A DNA stretch of 64,000 bases from Streptomyces sp. NBC_01288 (GCF_035982055.1 NZ_CP108427.1:3658001-3722000); one strand, 5' to 3'; numbered from the stretch's first letter, positions 7,970 through 16,455 are shown. Numbers and translations are program-made. Notes: generated by a model from the sequence alone, not told the origin.

Positions 7970-8830
7970 ATGCTCAGGCTGGGCAGGCGTGAATTCGACA
8001 CGCACGAGCCGGTGATCATGGCGATCGTGAACCGGACCCCGGACTCCTTCTACGACCAGGGGGCCACGTTCCGCGACGAGCCCGCCCTCGCGCGCGTGGA
8101 GCAGGCGGTGGCCGAAGGCGCCGCCATCATCGACATCGGCGGCGTCAAGGCCGGCCCCGGCGAGGAAGTGACCGCCGACGAGGAGGCGCGGCGCACGGTC
8201 GGCTTCGTGGCCGAGGTGCGGCGGCGCTTCCCGGACGTCATCATCAGCGTCGACACCTGGCGGCACGAGGTCGGCGAGGCCGTCTGCGAGGTCGGCGCGG
8301 ATCTCCTGAACGACGCGTGGGGCGGTGTCGATCCCCGGCTCGCGGAGGTCGCCGCGCGGTACGGGGTGGGGTTGGTGTGCACGCACGCGGGTGGCGCGGA
8401 GCCGCGTACCCGGCCGCACCGGGTGACCTACGACGACGTCATGGCCGACATCCTGCGCGTGACCCTGGGGCTCGCCGAGCGGGCCGTAGAGCTGGGCGTG
8501 CCCCGGGAGTCGGTGTTGATCGATCCCGGGCATGACTTCGGGAAGAACACGCGGCACAGTCTGGAGGCGACGCGGCGGCTCGGCGAGATGGTCGGGACGG
8601 GGTGGCCCGTGCTGGTGTCGTTGTCCAACAAGGACTTCGTGGGCGAGACGCTCGACAAGCCGGTCAAGGAGCGGGTGGTCGGGACGCTCGCGACCACTAC
8701 CGTGTCAGCGTGGCTGGGGGCGCAGGTGTATCGGGTGCACGAAGTCGCTGAGACTCGGCAGGTGTTGGACATGGTGGCGTCGATCGCGGGGCATCGGCCT
8801 CCGGCGGTGGGGAGGCGGGGGCTGGCGTAA
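7970..8830 (+). CDS. folP2: Dihydropteroate synthase-like protein, FolP2 type
   Basis: A TIM-barrel pterin-binding protein of 286 residues. It has DHPS landmarks MAIVNRTPDSFYDQG, IISVDTWRHEV, DLLNDAWGG, DPGHDFGKN and a C-terminal SLSNKDFVGETLD. Several motifs differ from classical DHPS: GGVKAGPGEEV replaces the usual GGESTRPG, CTHAGG replaces the usual MHMRG-type motif, and SNKDFVG has Asn where sulfonamide-target enzymes carry Arg before the Lys. These are features of the actinobacterial FolP2 group, which in mycobacteria is not thought to replace FolP1. It may therefore not be the folate enzyme. It lies between the Rv1209-like and Rv1205-like genes, as folP2 does in M. tuberculosis. Confidence 0.85.
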   Translation: MLRLGRREFDTHEPVIMAIVNRTPDSFYDQGATFRDEPALARVEQAVAEGAAIIDIGGVKAGPGEEVTADEEARRTVGFVAEVRRRFPDVIISVDTWRHEVGEAVCEVGADLLNDAWGGVDPRLAEVAARYGVGLVCTHAGGAEPRTRPHRVTYDDVMADILRVTLGLAERAVELGVPRESVLIDPGHDFGKNTRHSLEATRRLGEMVGTGWPVLVSLSNKDFVGETLDKPVKERVVGTLATTTVSAWLGAQVYRVHEVAETRQVLDMVASIAGHRPPAVGRRGLA

Positions 8831-8859
8831 GTTTTTTCGCCCCCGCCGCCCCTACCCGT

Positions 8860-8943
8860 CCCATCCCTGGGGGCTGCCGCCCCCAGACCCCCGCTTCGGT
8901 CTGGACGGCCTCGTCCTCAAACGCCGGACGGGCTGGATGGTGC
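8860..8943. repeat. Streptomyces-type intergenic repeat with terminator hairpin
   Basis: It contains a perfect hairpin CTGGGGGC-TGCC-GCCCCCAG at 8867-8886 followed by ACCCCCGCTTCGGTCTGGACGG and TCAAACGCCGGACGGGCTGG. Similar sequences occur in many intergenic spaces of Streptomyces genomes (general knowledge). Here it sits between convergent genes, folP2 and the LOG gene, where the hairpin can terminate both. Confidence 0.7.
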
Positions 8944-8984
8944 CGACCTGCGCTCAAAAGTCCACAGACCGACAGTGGCCGGAG

Positions 8985-9743
8985 CTACCGGCCCGCTTCC
9001 TTCGATACCAGCGCGACCGCCTCGTCCACGTCGTCCGTCACGTGGAACAGGAGGAGGTCCTTCTCCGATGCCTTGCCCTGGGCGATGAGCGTGTTCTTCA
9101 GCCAGTCGACGAGGCCGCCCCAGTACTCGCTTCCGAAGAGGACGATCGGGAAGCGGGTGACCTTCTGGGTCTGGACCAGGGTGAGGGCCTCGAAGAGTTC
9201 GTCGAGGGTGCCGAGGCCGCCGGGAAGAACCACGAAGCCCTGGGCGTACTTGACGAACATCATCTTGCGGACGAAGAAGTAACGGAAGTTCAGCCCGATG
9301 TCGACGTAGGCGTTGAGCCCTTGCTCGAAGGGCAGCTCGATGCCGAGGCCGACGGAGATGCCCTTGGCCTCCAGGGCGCCCTTGTTGGCCGCCTCCATGG
9401 CCCCGGGGCCGCCGCCGGTGATCACGGCCCACCCGGCCTCCACGAGGGCGTGTCCGAGCCGTACGCCCGCCTCGTACTCCGGTGAGTCCGGCTTGGTGCG
9501 GGCCGAGCCGAACACGCTGATCGCGGGCGGCAGTTCGGCCAGGGTGCCGAAGCCCTCGATGAACTCCGACTGGATCCGCAGGACGCGCCACGGGTCGGTG
9601 TGGACCCAGTCCGAGGGGCCGCCCGCGTCCAGGAGGCGCTGGTCGGTCGTGCTCGCGGTCACCTGATCGCGCCGCCGGAGGACCGGTCCCAGGCGCTGCT
9701 CCTCCGGTGGCCGCTGCTTGCCCTCGGGGTTGCCTGTAGCCAT
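8985..9743 (-). CDS. TIGR00730/LOG family Rossmann-fold protein (Rv1205-like)
   Basis: A 252-residue protein of the LONELY GUY/lysine-decarboxylase-like family. It has the nucleotide-binding signature PGGLGTLDELFEALT, the glycine-rich GGGPGAMEAANKG and an SVFGSAR strand. Small LOG proteins release cytokinin bases from the riboside monophosphate, and this larger actinobacterial group contains Rv1205. The exact substrate here is unknown. The ATG at 9743 has GGAGG ahead of it. A GTG five codons upstream would destroy that site. It follows dapE on the same strand. Confidence 0.9.
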   Translation of the reverse strand: MATGNPEGKQRPPEEQRLGPVLRRRDQVTASTTDQRLLDAGGPSDWVHTDPWRVLRIQSEFIEGFGTLAELPPAISVFGSARTKPDSPEYEAGVRLGHALVEAGWAVITGGGPGAMEAANKGALEAKGISVGLGIELPFEQGLNAYVDIGLNFRYFFVRKMMFVKYAQGFVVLPGGLGTLDELFEALTLVQTQKVTRFPIVLFGSEYWGGLVDWLKNTLIAQGKASEKDLLLFHVTDDVDEAVALVSKEAGR

Positions 9744-9820
9744 GTGCGCTCCCTCCACTTGCAGGTGTTTCGTACTTCAGCGTAGGTCTACGCGGGTTAC
9801 GGAGGGGGGACATACGGATG

Positions 9821-10900
9821 TCAGGCGGTGAGCCAGTCCCGCAGCCGCCGCTCCGCCTCGGGGATCAGGGCCGCCTCGACCCGCTCGTCGACCTTGTGGG
9901 CGAGGAGTTGGGCACCCGGGCCGTAGTTCACCGCGGGGACGCCCAGCGCGCTGAAGCGGGCCACGTCGGTCCAGCCGAACTTGGGGCGGGCCTCGCCGCC
10001 GACGGCCGCCATGAAGGCCGCGGCGGCCGGGTGGGTCAGGCCGGGGCGGGCCCCTCCGGTGTGGTCGTCGACGACGAACTCGTCGACCCCGCAGTCCGCG
10101 AAGTAGTCGCGTACGAAGGCCTCCGCCTCCTCCTCGCTGCGGTCGGGCGCATAGCGGAAGTTGACAACCAGGGTGCACGCGTCGGGGATGACGTTGGTGG
10201 CCACTCCCCCTTCGACACGTACCGCGTTGAGACCCTCGTGGAACTGAAGGCCGTCCACGACCGGCGTGCGGGGCTCGTACGCGGCGAGCTTGGCCAGCGC
10301 CCTGGAGGCCGCGTGGATCGCGTTGGAGCCCATCCACGCGCGCGCGGAGTGCGCTCGTTCACCCTTGAACTTCAGGAACACCCGGAGCGTGCCCTGGCAG
10401 CCGCCCTCGACCTGACCGTCCGTCGGCTCCAGGAGGACCGCGAAGTCACCCTCCAGCCAGTCCGGACGGGCCTCCGAGACGTGCTTGAGGCCGTTGAGGT
10501 GGGCGGCGACCTCCTCGTTGTCGTAGAAGACGAACGTCAGGTCGCGATTCGGGGCCAACACCGTTGCCGCGATGCGGAGTTGGACCGCCACCCCGGACTT
10601 CATGTCGCAGGTGCCGCAGCCCCACAGGACGCCGTTCTCGTCGAGGCGCGAGGGAACGTTGTCGGCGATCGGGACTGTGTCGATGTGGCCGGCCAGGACG
10701 ACACGTTCCGTACGGCCGAGGTTCGTGCGGGCGACGACGTTGTTGCCGTACCGGTCGACCGTCAGGTGCGGCAGGGTGCGCAGCGCGGTCTCGATCGCGT
10801 CCGCGAGGGGCTTCTCGCTGCCGCTCTCCGAGGGGAAGTCGACGAGCTGCGCGGTGAGCCGTGCGGCGTCCAGCGTGAGGTCAAGTGCGGTGTCGGCCAT
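9821..10900 (-). CDS. dapE: Succinyl-diaminopimelate desuccinylase
   Basis: An M20-family metallohydrolase of 359 residues that converts N-succinyl-LL-2,6-diaminopimelate to LL-diaminopimelate, feeding lysine and peptidoglycan synthesis. Metal-binding segments are visible: AGHIDTVP, CGTCDMKSG, FYDNEEVA with the catalytic Glu, and a C-terminal AHKVDERVE. The dimerisation domain begins near KGERAHSARAWMG. The ATG at 10900 gives the usual length, and no strong ribosome-binding site is seen. A partner enzyme, the succinyl-DAP aminotransferase, is encoded 2 kb away at 12867-13961. Confidence 0.93.
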   Translation of the reverse strand: MADTALDLTLDAARLTAQLVDFPSESGSEKPLADAIETALRTLPHLTVDRYGNNVVARTNLGRTERVVLAGHIDTVPIADNVPSRLDENGVLWGCGTCDMKSGVAVQLRIAATVLAPNRDLTFVFYDNEEVAAHLNGLKHVSEARPDWLEGDFAVLLEPTDGQVEGGCQGTLRVFLKFKGERAHSARAWMGSNAIHAASRALAKLAAYEPRTPVVDGLQFHEGLNAVRVEGGVATNVIPDACTLVVNFRYAPDRSEEEAEAFVRDYFADCGVDEFVVDDHTGGARPGLTHPAAAAFMAAVGGEARPKFGWTDVARFSALGVPAVNYGPGAQLLAHKVDERVEAALIPEAERRLRDWLTA

Positions 10901-10985
10901 GGCGTCGACCCTAACCCGAAGGGCCTCTCCACCGTTTGTCCACACCCGGCGCAGCGGTAACAGGAGCCTCCGCTACCTTGTGGGG

Positions 10986-11972
10986 ATGCTCCAGTCCCCC
11001 ACCCCCAAGAAGCGTCGACGCGGCCGCCTCTTCCGGTTCTCCTCGGCGCTCGTGGTGCTGCTCGCGGTCGCGGGTTATCTCGTCGTGCAGTACGTCACCG
11101 GCGGCCGGGGCGGGCCCGGTTGCAAGGTGGTCTCCGGCAAGGACGACGGCCAGGCGTACGAGTTCTCGCAGGAGCAGACGATGAACGCGGCGACGATCGC
11201 CGCCGTCGGCACCGGGCGCGGGATGCCCGAGCGGGCCGTGACGATCGCGCTCGCGACCGCCCTCCAGGAGTCGCAGCTCGTCAACATCCAGCACGGCGAC
11301 CTGGATTCGCTCGGCCTGTTCCAGCAGCGGCCCTCGCAGGGCTGGGGCACCAAGAAGGAGATCCTGGACCCGACGTACGCGGCGGGCGTCTTCTACGAGC
11401 ACCTCTCCAAGGTGGACGACTACCAGCAGCTCCCCCTCACCGTCGCCGCCCAGCGCGTGCAGCGCAGCGGCTACCCGGAGGCGTACGCCAAGCACGAGCC
11501 CGAGGCGACGCTGCTGTCCGCCGCCCTCACCGGGCAGGCCGCCGCCACGCTCACCTGTCAGGGCCTCCCGGACACCACGCAGACGGCCGTCGGCCCGGAC
11601 GCCGTACGGGCCGCGCTGGTACGGGACTTCGGGCGCACGGTGCTGAAGGAGACGGGTGCGGAGGTGACCGGGAGCGGCTCGGGGTCGAAGGGCACGTCCA
11701 AGGCGAAGGCCAAGTCCACGCCCTCCCCCAGCGCGAGTGCGACCGGCGGGAGCAGCACGGTGACCCTGCCGGTGCGGTCCGGCAGTACGAAGACCGGTTG
11801 GCAGCTCGCGCACTGGGCGGTGGCCAACTCCTCGGAGCTGCACATCGAGCGCGTGTCGTACGCCGGCCGGGAGTGGGCCGCCGGGAGTGCGGACGACCCG
11901 TGGCACTCGACCGCCGCGAAGGCCTCCGGCGGGGTGCGGATAGTGACCTCGCAGCAGGGTGTGGAGAAGTAG
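10986..11972 (+). CDS. Membrane-anchored exported protein with a lytic-transglycosylase-like pattern
   Basis: A 328-residue protein conserved in streptomycetes, sometimes annotated as a heavy-metal transporter without evidence. Residues 1-17 are basic (KKRRRGR), followed by one transmembrane helix (ALVVLLAVAGYLVVQYV). The external part contains TIALATALQESQLVNIQHGD followed by SLGLFQQRPSQGWG, which resembles the lysozyme-like catalytic Glu and GLFQ motif. The next part (YAAGVFYEHL, YAKHEP) supports a cell-wall hydrolase-like fold. A Ser/Lys-rich linker (residues ~235-260) leads to a C-terminal ~60-residue domain with SELHIERVSYAGREW. Cell-wall activity is inferred. The gene is divergent from dapE, with a short 85-bp spacer. 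Confidence 0.75.
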   Translation: MLQSPTPKKRRRGRLFRFSSALVVLLAVAGYLVVQYVTGGRGGPGCKVVSGKDDGQAYEFSQEQTMNAATIAAVGTGRGMPERAVTIALATALQESQLVNIQHGDLDSLGLFQQRPSQGWGTKKEILDPTYAAGVFYEHLSKVDDYQQLPLTVAAQRVQRSGYPEAYAKHEPEATLLSAALTGQAAATLTCQGLPDTTQTAVGPDAVRAALVRDFGRTVLKETGAEVTGSGSGSKGTSKAKAKSTPSPSASATGGSSTVTLPVRSGSTKTGWQLAHWAVANSSELHIERVSYAGREWAAGSADDPWHSTAAKASGGVRIVTSQQGVEK

Positions 11973-12269
11973 CCGCGAGGCAGTAGGCGGGCAGTCGTAC
12001 GGGTCGTCACCCGTAGGGGTTACGGGTGGTCGTTCCGGGTCCGGGTGCGTTCCGGTCGTCGGGCCGTCACCCTCACTTGCGCCGGAACCCTTGAGAACAA
12101 AGGGCTGTACGTATTTGACTGACTTTCAGACCAGGCGCTCTTTGTCCGTTTTTATCCGTAGCTGATTATGCGACGCATTGCGAACTCTTTACGTTGCCGC
12201 TCCGCAACCTTCGCGCGCTTCGAGCGGTAGTCACTGCGTCCGAGCCCGGAGATCAACACAAGGAGCATC
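11973..12269. promoter_or_regulatory. Long AT-richer leader region before the small exported protein gene
   Basis: No gene is seen in these 297 bp. From about 12090 to 12200 the sequence is AT-rich for this genome, including GTATTTGACTGACTTTCAG and GTTTTTATCCGTAGCTGATT, so the promoter of the 12270 gene probably lies here with a long untranslated leader. GGAG occurs nine bases before the ATG (ACAAGGAGCATC). Confidence 0.45.
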
Positions 12270-12722
12270 ATGTCCCTCCCCCTGACCCGCCGGATCGCCC
12301 GTGTCGCGCTGCTCGTCGCAGCGGGAGCGGCAGCCGGGGTCGGTGCGGCCGGCTCCGCCAGTGCGGCCCCCTCCCTGCCGGCCACCCCGAACCTGGGCGC
12401 GCTGACCGCCCTGGACGGGGCGAGCGTCGGCAACACGGTCGACGGCGCGAGCCAGAACGTCACGGGGGTCGCCGGCAAGTCCGGTGGCCAGACGCTGGAG
12501 AAGGCGGTGCCGGCCGCAGGCAAGACCGGCGGGAAGGTTGCCAAGACGGTGGCTCCGGCCGCGCAGCATGTTGCCGGGGACACGGCGGGTCAGGCCGGGG
12601 GTCTGCTCGGTGAGACGGCCAAGACTGCGACTGCGGGTGGCGGGTTGCCGACGGACGCGGTGACCAAGGGTGGGCTGCCCACCGCGCAGGAGCTGCCGTT
12701 GAAGGGGCTGCCGCTCGGCTAA
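12270..12722 (+). CDS. Small secreted Ala/Gly/Thr-rich protein, function unknown
   Basis: A 150-residue exported protein. The signal peptide is clear: MSLPLTRRIARVALLVAAGA followed by a likely cleavage after SASA (about residue 32). The mature part is low-complexity, rich in Ala, Gly, Thr and Lys, with no cysteine and no catalytic motif, and with loose repeats such as KTGGKVAKT. Homologues are common in streptomycetes as short secreted proteins of unknown role. AAGGAG precedes the ATG, and a strong terminator follows, suggesting a highly expressed monocistronic gene. Confidence 0.8.
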   Translation: MSLPLTRRIARVALLVAAGAAAGVGAAGSASAAPSLPATPNLGALTALDGASVGNTVDGASQNVTGVAGKSGGQTLEKAVPAAGKTGGKVAKTVAPAAQHVAGDTAGQAGGLLGETAKTATAGGGLPTDAVTKGGLPTAQELPLKGLPLG

Positions 12723-12737
12723 GCGCCCTGCGTCGAA

Positions 12738-12770
12738 GGGGTCCAGGGAGTTTCCCTGGACCCCTTTTTT
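12738..12770 (+). terminator. Rho-independent terminator
   Basis: A perfect 12-bp stem GGGGTCCAGGGA-GTT-TCCCTGGACCCC is followed directly by six T residues, 15 bp after the stop of the small exported protein gene. It is a textbook intrinsic terminator, unusual here in having a real T-run. Confidence 0.95.
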
Positions 12771-12793
12771 CGGTTGTTCGTCGACTGCCGGCC

Positions 12794-12856
12794 GGTGGGG
12801 GCTTGTCGCGCCCCGCGGCGGAGCCGCTGATGTCACAGCCCCGCGCCCCTAAAGAC
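12794..12856. repeat. Streptomyces intergenic repeat, copy A
   Basis: The core GCTTGTCGCGCCCCGCGGCG continues with GAGCCGCTGATGTCACAGCC and CCGCGCCCCTAAAG. A diverged copy sits at 16507-16563. Such elements are scattered between Streptomyces genes. Here it lies between a terminator and the end of the convergent dapC gene. Confidence 0.7.
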
Positions 12857-12866
12857 AAAAGACCCT

Positions 12867-13961
12867 TCAGCTCAGCCTGTTTACAGCTGCCCTTACTCGT
12901 TCATCCGTAGCTGTCAGAGCCACTCGTACGAAGTTCTCGCCCGCTTCTCCGTAGAAGTCGCCCGGCGCCACCAGGATGCCCAGGTCGGCCAGGTGGGCGA
13001 CCGTGGCCCAGCAGGACTCGCCCCTGGTCGCCCAGAGGTAGAGGCTCGCCTCGCTGTGTTCGATGCGGAAGCCGTGCGAGACGAGCGCTTCGCGCAGGAG
13101 CGTGCGCCGGGTCAGGTAGCGCTCGCGCTGTTCCTGGACGTGGGTGTCATCCCCCAGGGCCGCCACCACCGCTGCCTGAGTGGGCGCCGAGGTCATCATG
13201 CCGCCGTGCTTGCGGATCTCCAGGAGCGGGGCGAGGACCGCGGGGTCGCCGGCGAGGAAGGCGGCGCGGTAACCGGCGAGGTTCGAGCGCTTGGAGAGGG
13301 AGTGGACCGCGACGATGCCGTCGTAGGAACCGCCGTTGACGTCCGGGTGGAGGACCGAGACCGGGTCGGCCTCCCAGCCGAGTTCGAGGTAGCACTCGTC
13401 GGAGAAGATCAGGATGCCGTGCTCGCGGGCCCAGGCGACGATCCGGGTCAGCTCGTCCTTCGGGAGGACCCTGCCGGTCGGGTTCGACGGGGAGTTGAGC
13501 CAGAGGAGCTTCAGGCCCTCGGGGTTCAGCTGTGTCGGGTCGTCGTAGGTCTCGTACTCGGCTCGGGCCAGGCGGGCGCCCACCTCGTACGTCGGGTACG
13601 CCAGGCGCGGGTAGGCCACGCGGTCGCCGGGGCCCAGGCCCAGGTGGGTCGGGAGCCAGGCGACGAGTTCCTTGGAGCCGACGATGGGCAGGACGTGGCG
13701 GTGGGTCACGTCGCGGGCGCCCAGGCGGCGCTCCACCCAGCCGGTGATCGCGTCGCGCAGTGCCGGTGTGCCCCAGACCGTCGGATAGCCGGGCGAGTCG
13801 GCCGCGGCGATCAGCGCTTTCTGGATCAGGTCGGGAACCGGGTCGACCGGGGTGCCGACGGACAGGTCGACGATGCCGTCCGGGTGCGCCGCGGCCGTCT
13901 TCTTGTACGGCTCCAGCTTGTCCCAGGGGAAGGTGGGCAGGCGGTCGGTGACTGCGGACAC
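12867..13961 (-). CDS. dapC: Succinyldiaminopimelate aminotransferase (DapC-type, PLP)
   Basis: A fold-type I class I/II aminotransferase of 364 residues. Motifs include the N-terminal VDLSVGTPVDPVPD, LWLNSPSNPTGRV, FSDECYLELGW, and the PLP-lysine segment VHSLSKRSNLAGYR. By family it transaminates N-succinyl-2-amino-6-ketopimelate with glutamate. The close fdxA neighbour matches the mycobacterial fdxC-dapC (Rv1177-Rv1178) order. The start is the GTG at 13961, only weakly supported by a ribosome-binding site. It works in the same pathway as the nearby dapE. Confidence 0.92.
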   Translation of the reverse strand: MSAVTDRLPTFPWDKLEPYKKTAAAHPDGIVDLSVGTPVDPVPDLIQKALIAAADSPGYPTVWGTPALRDAITGWVERRLGARDVTHRHVLPIVGSKELVAWLPTHLGLGPGDRVAYPRLAYPTYEVGARLARAEYETYDDPTQLNPEGLKLLWLNSPSNPTGRVLPKDELTRIVAWAREHGILIFSDECYLELGWEADPVSVLHPDVNGGSYDGIVAVHSLSKRSNLAGYRAAFLAGDPAVLAPLLEIRKHGGMMTSAPTQAAVVAALGDDTHVQEQRERYLTRRTLLREALVSHGFRIEHSEASLYLWATRGESCWATVAHLADLGILVAPGDFYGEAGENFVRVALTATDERVRAAVNRLS

Positions 13962-14040
13962 GATGACTGACTCACTTTCTGGTGCGTGCGCCCCGTACGC
14001 GCGCCCCGTACAGCCGTCGTCAGACCGTCGTACGGCAAAC

Positions 14041-14095
14041 GCCTCGGCCCCGTAGGGCGCTGATCGGGCGTGATCAGGCCGTACGGGACCGAGGC
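14041..14095 (-). terminator. Hairpin between fdxA and dapC
   Basis: GCCTCGGCCCCGTA (14041-14054) pairs with TACGGGACCGAGGC (14082-14095) with one mismatch. The loop region is 27 bases. It lies 23 bp after the ferredoxin stop and before dapC on the minus strand, so it probably ends the ferredoxin transcript. Confidence 0.75.
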
Positions 14096-14117
14096 GGCGC
14101 GTCTGTGCGGGCCGCTC

Positions 14118-14438
14118 TTACTGGTTCTGCGGCGGCAGCGCGGCGACGAAGGGGTGGTCGCGCTCGATCAGGCCCAGCTTGCTGGCGCCGCCGGGGGAGC
14201 CGAGCTCGTCGAAGAACTCGACGTTGGCCTTGTAGTAGTCCTTCCACTCCTCAGGAGTGTCGTCCTCGTAGAAGATCGCCTCGACCGGGCACACCGGCTC
14301 ACAGGCTCCGCAGTCGACGCATTCGTCCGGGTGGATGTACAAGGACCGTGAGCCCTCGTAAATGCAGTCGACCGGGCACTCCTCGATGCACGCCTTGTCC
14401 TTGACGTCTACACAAGGCTGCGCGATGACGTAGGTCAC
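14118..14438 (-). CDS. fdxA: 7Fe ferredoxin ([3Fe-4S][4Fe-4S])
   Basis: A 106-residue bacterial 7Fe ferredoxin. The N-terminal cluster segment is CVDVKDKACIEECPVDCIYEG, and the second is CVDCGACEPVCPVEAIFYED. The C-terminal tail (EFFDELGSPGGASKLG) is typical of actinobacterial FdxA/FdxC. The GTG start at 14438 follows GAGGAGG at ideal spacing. The longer frame to 14519 has no such support. It is a soluble electron carrier, and its redox partner cannot be told from context. Confidence 0.95.
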   Translation of the reverse strand: MTYVIAQPCVDVKDKACIEECPVDCIYEGSRSLYIHPDECVDCGACEPVCPVEAIFYEDDTPEEWKDYYKANVEFFDELGSPGGASKLGLIERDHPFVAALPPQNQ

Positions 14439-14578
14439 GCTGTCGTTCCTCCTCGATAGGGCGCTGGCGGGCCTCCGTAGGCTCCGCCGCCCGGCGCGCG
14501 GGAGCGCGGCGTCGTCCATGCCCGCACCTAGTATCTCCGTTCCGGGGCGTGATCCATACAGGAGGGGTGAACTGACCT

Positions 14579-15580
14579 GTGGAAATCTCTGCGGCCGGAC
14601 GTCTTGAGGTCCGCATAACCGCTGCTGACGTGGGCAAACGGGTGTCCGTCAGGCGCTTGACAGGTGCTGAAGACACGACGGAGAAGTTCACCGACACGGT
14701 GGGTGTTCTCACATCATGGGACAGCGGTGTGCTGACGATCACACGGAAGGGTGGCGAGTCCGTCCGTATTTCGGAATCCTCGCTGGTGGCGGGCAAGGTC
14801 GTCCCACCCGCTCCGGCCCGCCGTCGGGGACCGTCCGCCGGCTACCCGGAGTTGGCTCACGTCTCCTCGCGCGCGTGGCGGCCGGTGGAGAGCGAGCGGC
14901 TCGGCGCGTGGGAGCTGCGCGCCGCCGCCGGATTCACCCGCCGCGCCAACTCCGTGCTGCCCCTCGGCGAACCCGGCCTGCCCCTCGACGAGGCCCTGAC
15001 CGTCGTACGACGGTGGTACGGCGACCGGGGTCTGCCCGCGTACGTCCAGACCGCGACCGGCGCCGAGGGCACGCAGGAGCTGCTCTGCGCCGAGCTGGAA
15101 GAGCGCGGCTGGACCCGTGAGGTGACGGCTGAACTGTGGGTCGGGGGCCTGGCCCCTGTCGCCGACCGCGCCGACGCCTCCGGAGTCGTGCTGTCCCGGT
15201 CGGCCGACGAGGCATGGCTGGCCCGCTATCAGCGCAAGGGGGTGAGCGAGGTGGCCCTGAAGGTGCTGGGGAGCGGACCCTCGGTGTGGTTCGCGACCGT
15301 GCCCGGCGAGGGTACGGATGCCGCTCCCGCCGCGATCGGGCGGTGTGTCGTCGACGGGCGGTGGGCCGGGTTCGCCGCGGTCGAGGTCGATCCGGCGCTA
15401 CGGCGGCGGGGGCTCGGGTCGGTCGTCATGGCCGCGTTGGCCTCGCGGGCGTTGGAGGAGGGGGCTTCGGCCGCGTGGTTGCAGGTCGAGGCGGAGAACG
15501 TGGGGGCACGGGCGCTGTACTCCGGGATGGGGTTCTCCGCGCATCACGCCTACCACCACTACCGCGAAGGTTCGTCGTGA
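14579..15580 (+). CDS. GNAT N-acetyltransferase with N-terminal SH3-like domain (Rv0428c-like)
   Basis: A 333-residue protein. Residues 1-75 form a small beta-rich domain (RLEVRITAADVGKRVSVRRL, VGVLTSWDSGVLTITRKGGE) like the N-terminal domain of Rv0428c-type acetyltransferases. The C-terminal ~130 residues carry the acetyl-CoA loop RRRGLGSVVMAALASRALEEG followed by WLQVEAENVGARALYSGMGF. The substrate is unknown. The GTG at 14579 follows GGAGGGG. The stop overlaps the next gene (GTGA), so both are one operon. Confidence 0.88.
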   Translation: MEISAAGRLEVRITAADVGKRVSVRRLTGAEDTTEKFTDTVGVLTSWDSGVLTITRKGGESVRISESSLVAGKVVPPAPARRRGPSAGYPELAHVSSRAWRPVESERLGAWELRAAAGFTRRANSVLPLGEPGLPLDEALTVVRRWYGDRGLPAYVQTATGAEGTQELLCAELEERGWTREVTAELWVGGLAPVADRADASGVVLSRSADEAWLARYQRKGVSEVALKVLGSGPSVWFATVPGEGTDAAPAAIGRCVVDGRWAGFAAVEVDPALRRRGLGSVVMAALASRALEEGASAAWLQVEAENVGARALYSGMGFSAHHAYHHYREGSS

Positions 15581-16455
15581 GCGGGTTCGGGTTCGAGTTC
15601 GCCATGCCCGCACCCCGGCCTCCGGCGGCTGAACGGGCCGCTGCGGTACGGCAGTTGTTCGCCGAGGAGGCTCGGGCCGAGCGGCCCGATCTTGCGGCGT
15701 TGTGTCTGCTGGTGGGGGCCGCGGCGGACGGGGGGTTGGACGACGCCGGGATCGACTCGGTCCAGGTGGAGCTGGATCGGCTGGCCGGGCAGGTGCCGTA
15801 TCGCCCCGGCGGGCCGGCCGCCTGGGCGGGCGCGTTGCGTCAACTCCTGGGCGAGCGTTTCGAGTTCCGGGGCTCGCCCGGTGACTATCAGCGGTTGGAG
15901 TCCTCGCTGCTGCACGCGGTGCTTCGGCGGCGGCGGGGGTTGCCGATCCTGTTGTCCGTGGTGTGGATGGAGGTTGCTCGGCGGGCGGGGGCGCCGGTGT
16001 ACGGGGTCGCCTTGCCGGGGCATTTCGTGGTGGGGTTCGGGGCGGCCGAGGAGCAGGTGTTGGTTGATCCCTTTGATGGGGGGCGGGTGTTGTCCGGGGG
16101 TGATGCGGAGGTGTTGGTTGCGGGGGCGACGGGGGGTTCGCTGGAACCTTCCATGCTGACGCCCGCCGATCCCCTCGATGTGGTCGTGCGGGTGCTCAAC
16201 AACATCCGGGCGTGGGCTGCGGCTCGGCCTGAGCGGTCGGATGTCGCCCTGTGGGCCGTGGAGTTGGCGTTGGTGTCGCCGTCTCATGCGGCTCGGTTGC
16301 GGTATGAGCGGGCTCAACTGCTCGTGCAGCGCGGGGATTTCTTGACCGGCGCGGCTGAGTTGGAGGCTTACGCCGGGGTGGTGGCGGCCGTGGATGAATC
16401 TGCTGCGGATCGGGTGCGGGGGCAGGCGCAATCTGCTCGGGCCATGTTGAACTGA
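15577..16455 (+). CDS. SirB1/transglutaminase-like family protein
   Basis: A 292-residue protein of the SirB1 N-terminal, transglutaminase-like superfamily. The key region is YQRLESSLLHAVLRRRRGLPILLSVVWMEVARRAGAPVYGVALPGHFVVG, with the family's GLPI and LPGHF motifs. VLVDPFDGGRVL follows, and the C-terminal ~90 residues (LRYERAQLLVQRGDF) form a TPR-like helical part. The GTG start at 15577 overlaps the GNAT stop. The family lacks a well-defined biochemical role. Coupling to an acetyltransferase suggests a shared pathway, not known. Confidence 0.85.
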   Translation: MSGFGFEFAMPAPRPPAAERAAAVRQLFAEEARAERPDLAALCLLVGAAADGGLDDAGIDSVQVELDRLAGQVPYRPGGPAAWAGALRQLLGERFEFRGSPGDYQRLESSLLHAVLRRRRGLPILLSVVWMEVARRAGAPVYGVALPGHFVVGFGAAEEQVLVDPFDGGRVLSGGDAEVLVAGATGGSLEPSMLTPADPLDVVVRVLNNIRAWAAARPERSDVALWAVELALVSPSHAARLRYERAQLLVQRGDFLTGAAELEAYAGVVAAVDESAADRVRGQAQSARAMLN

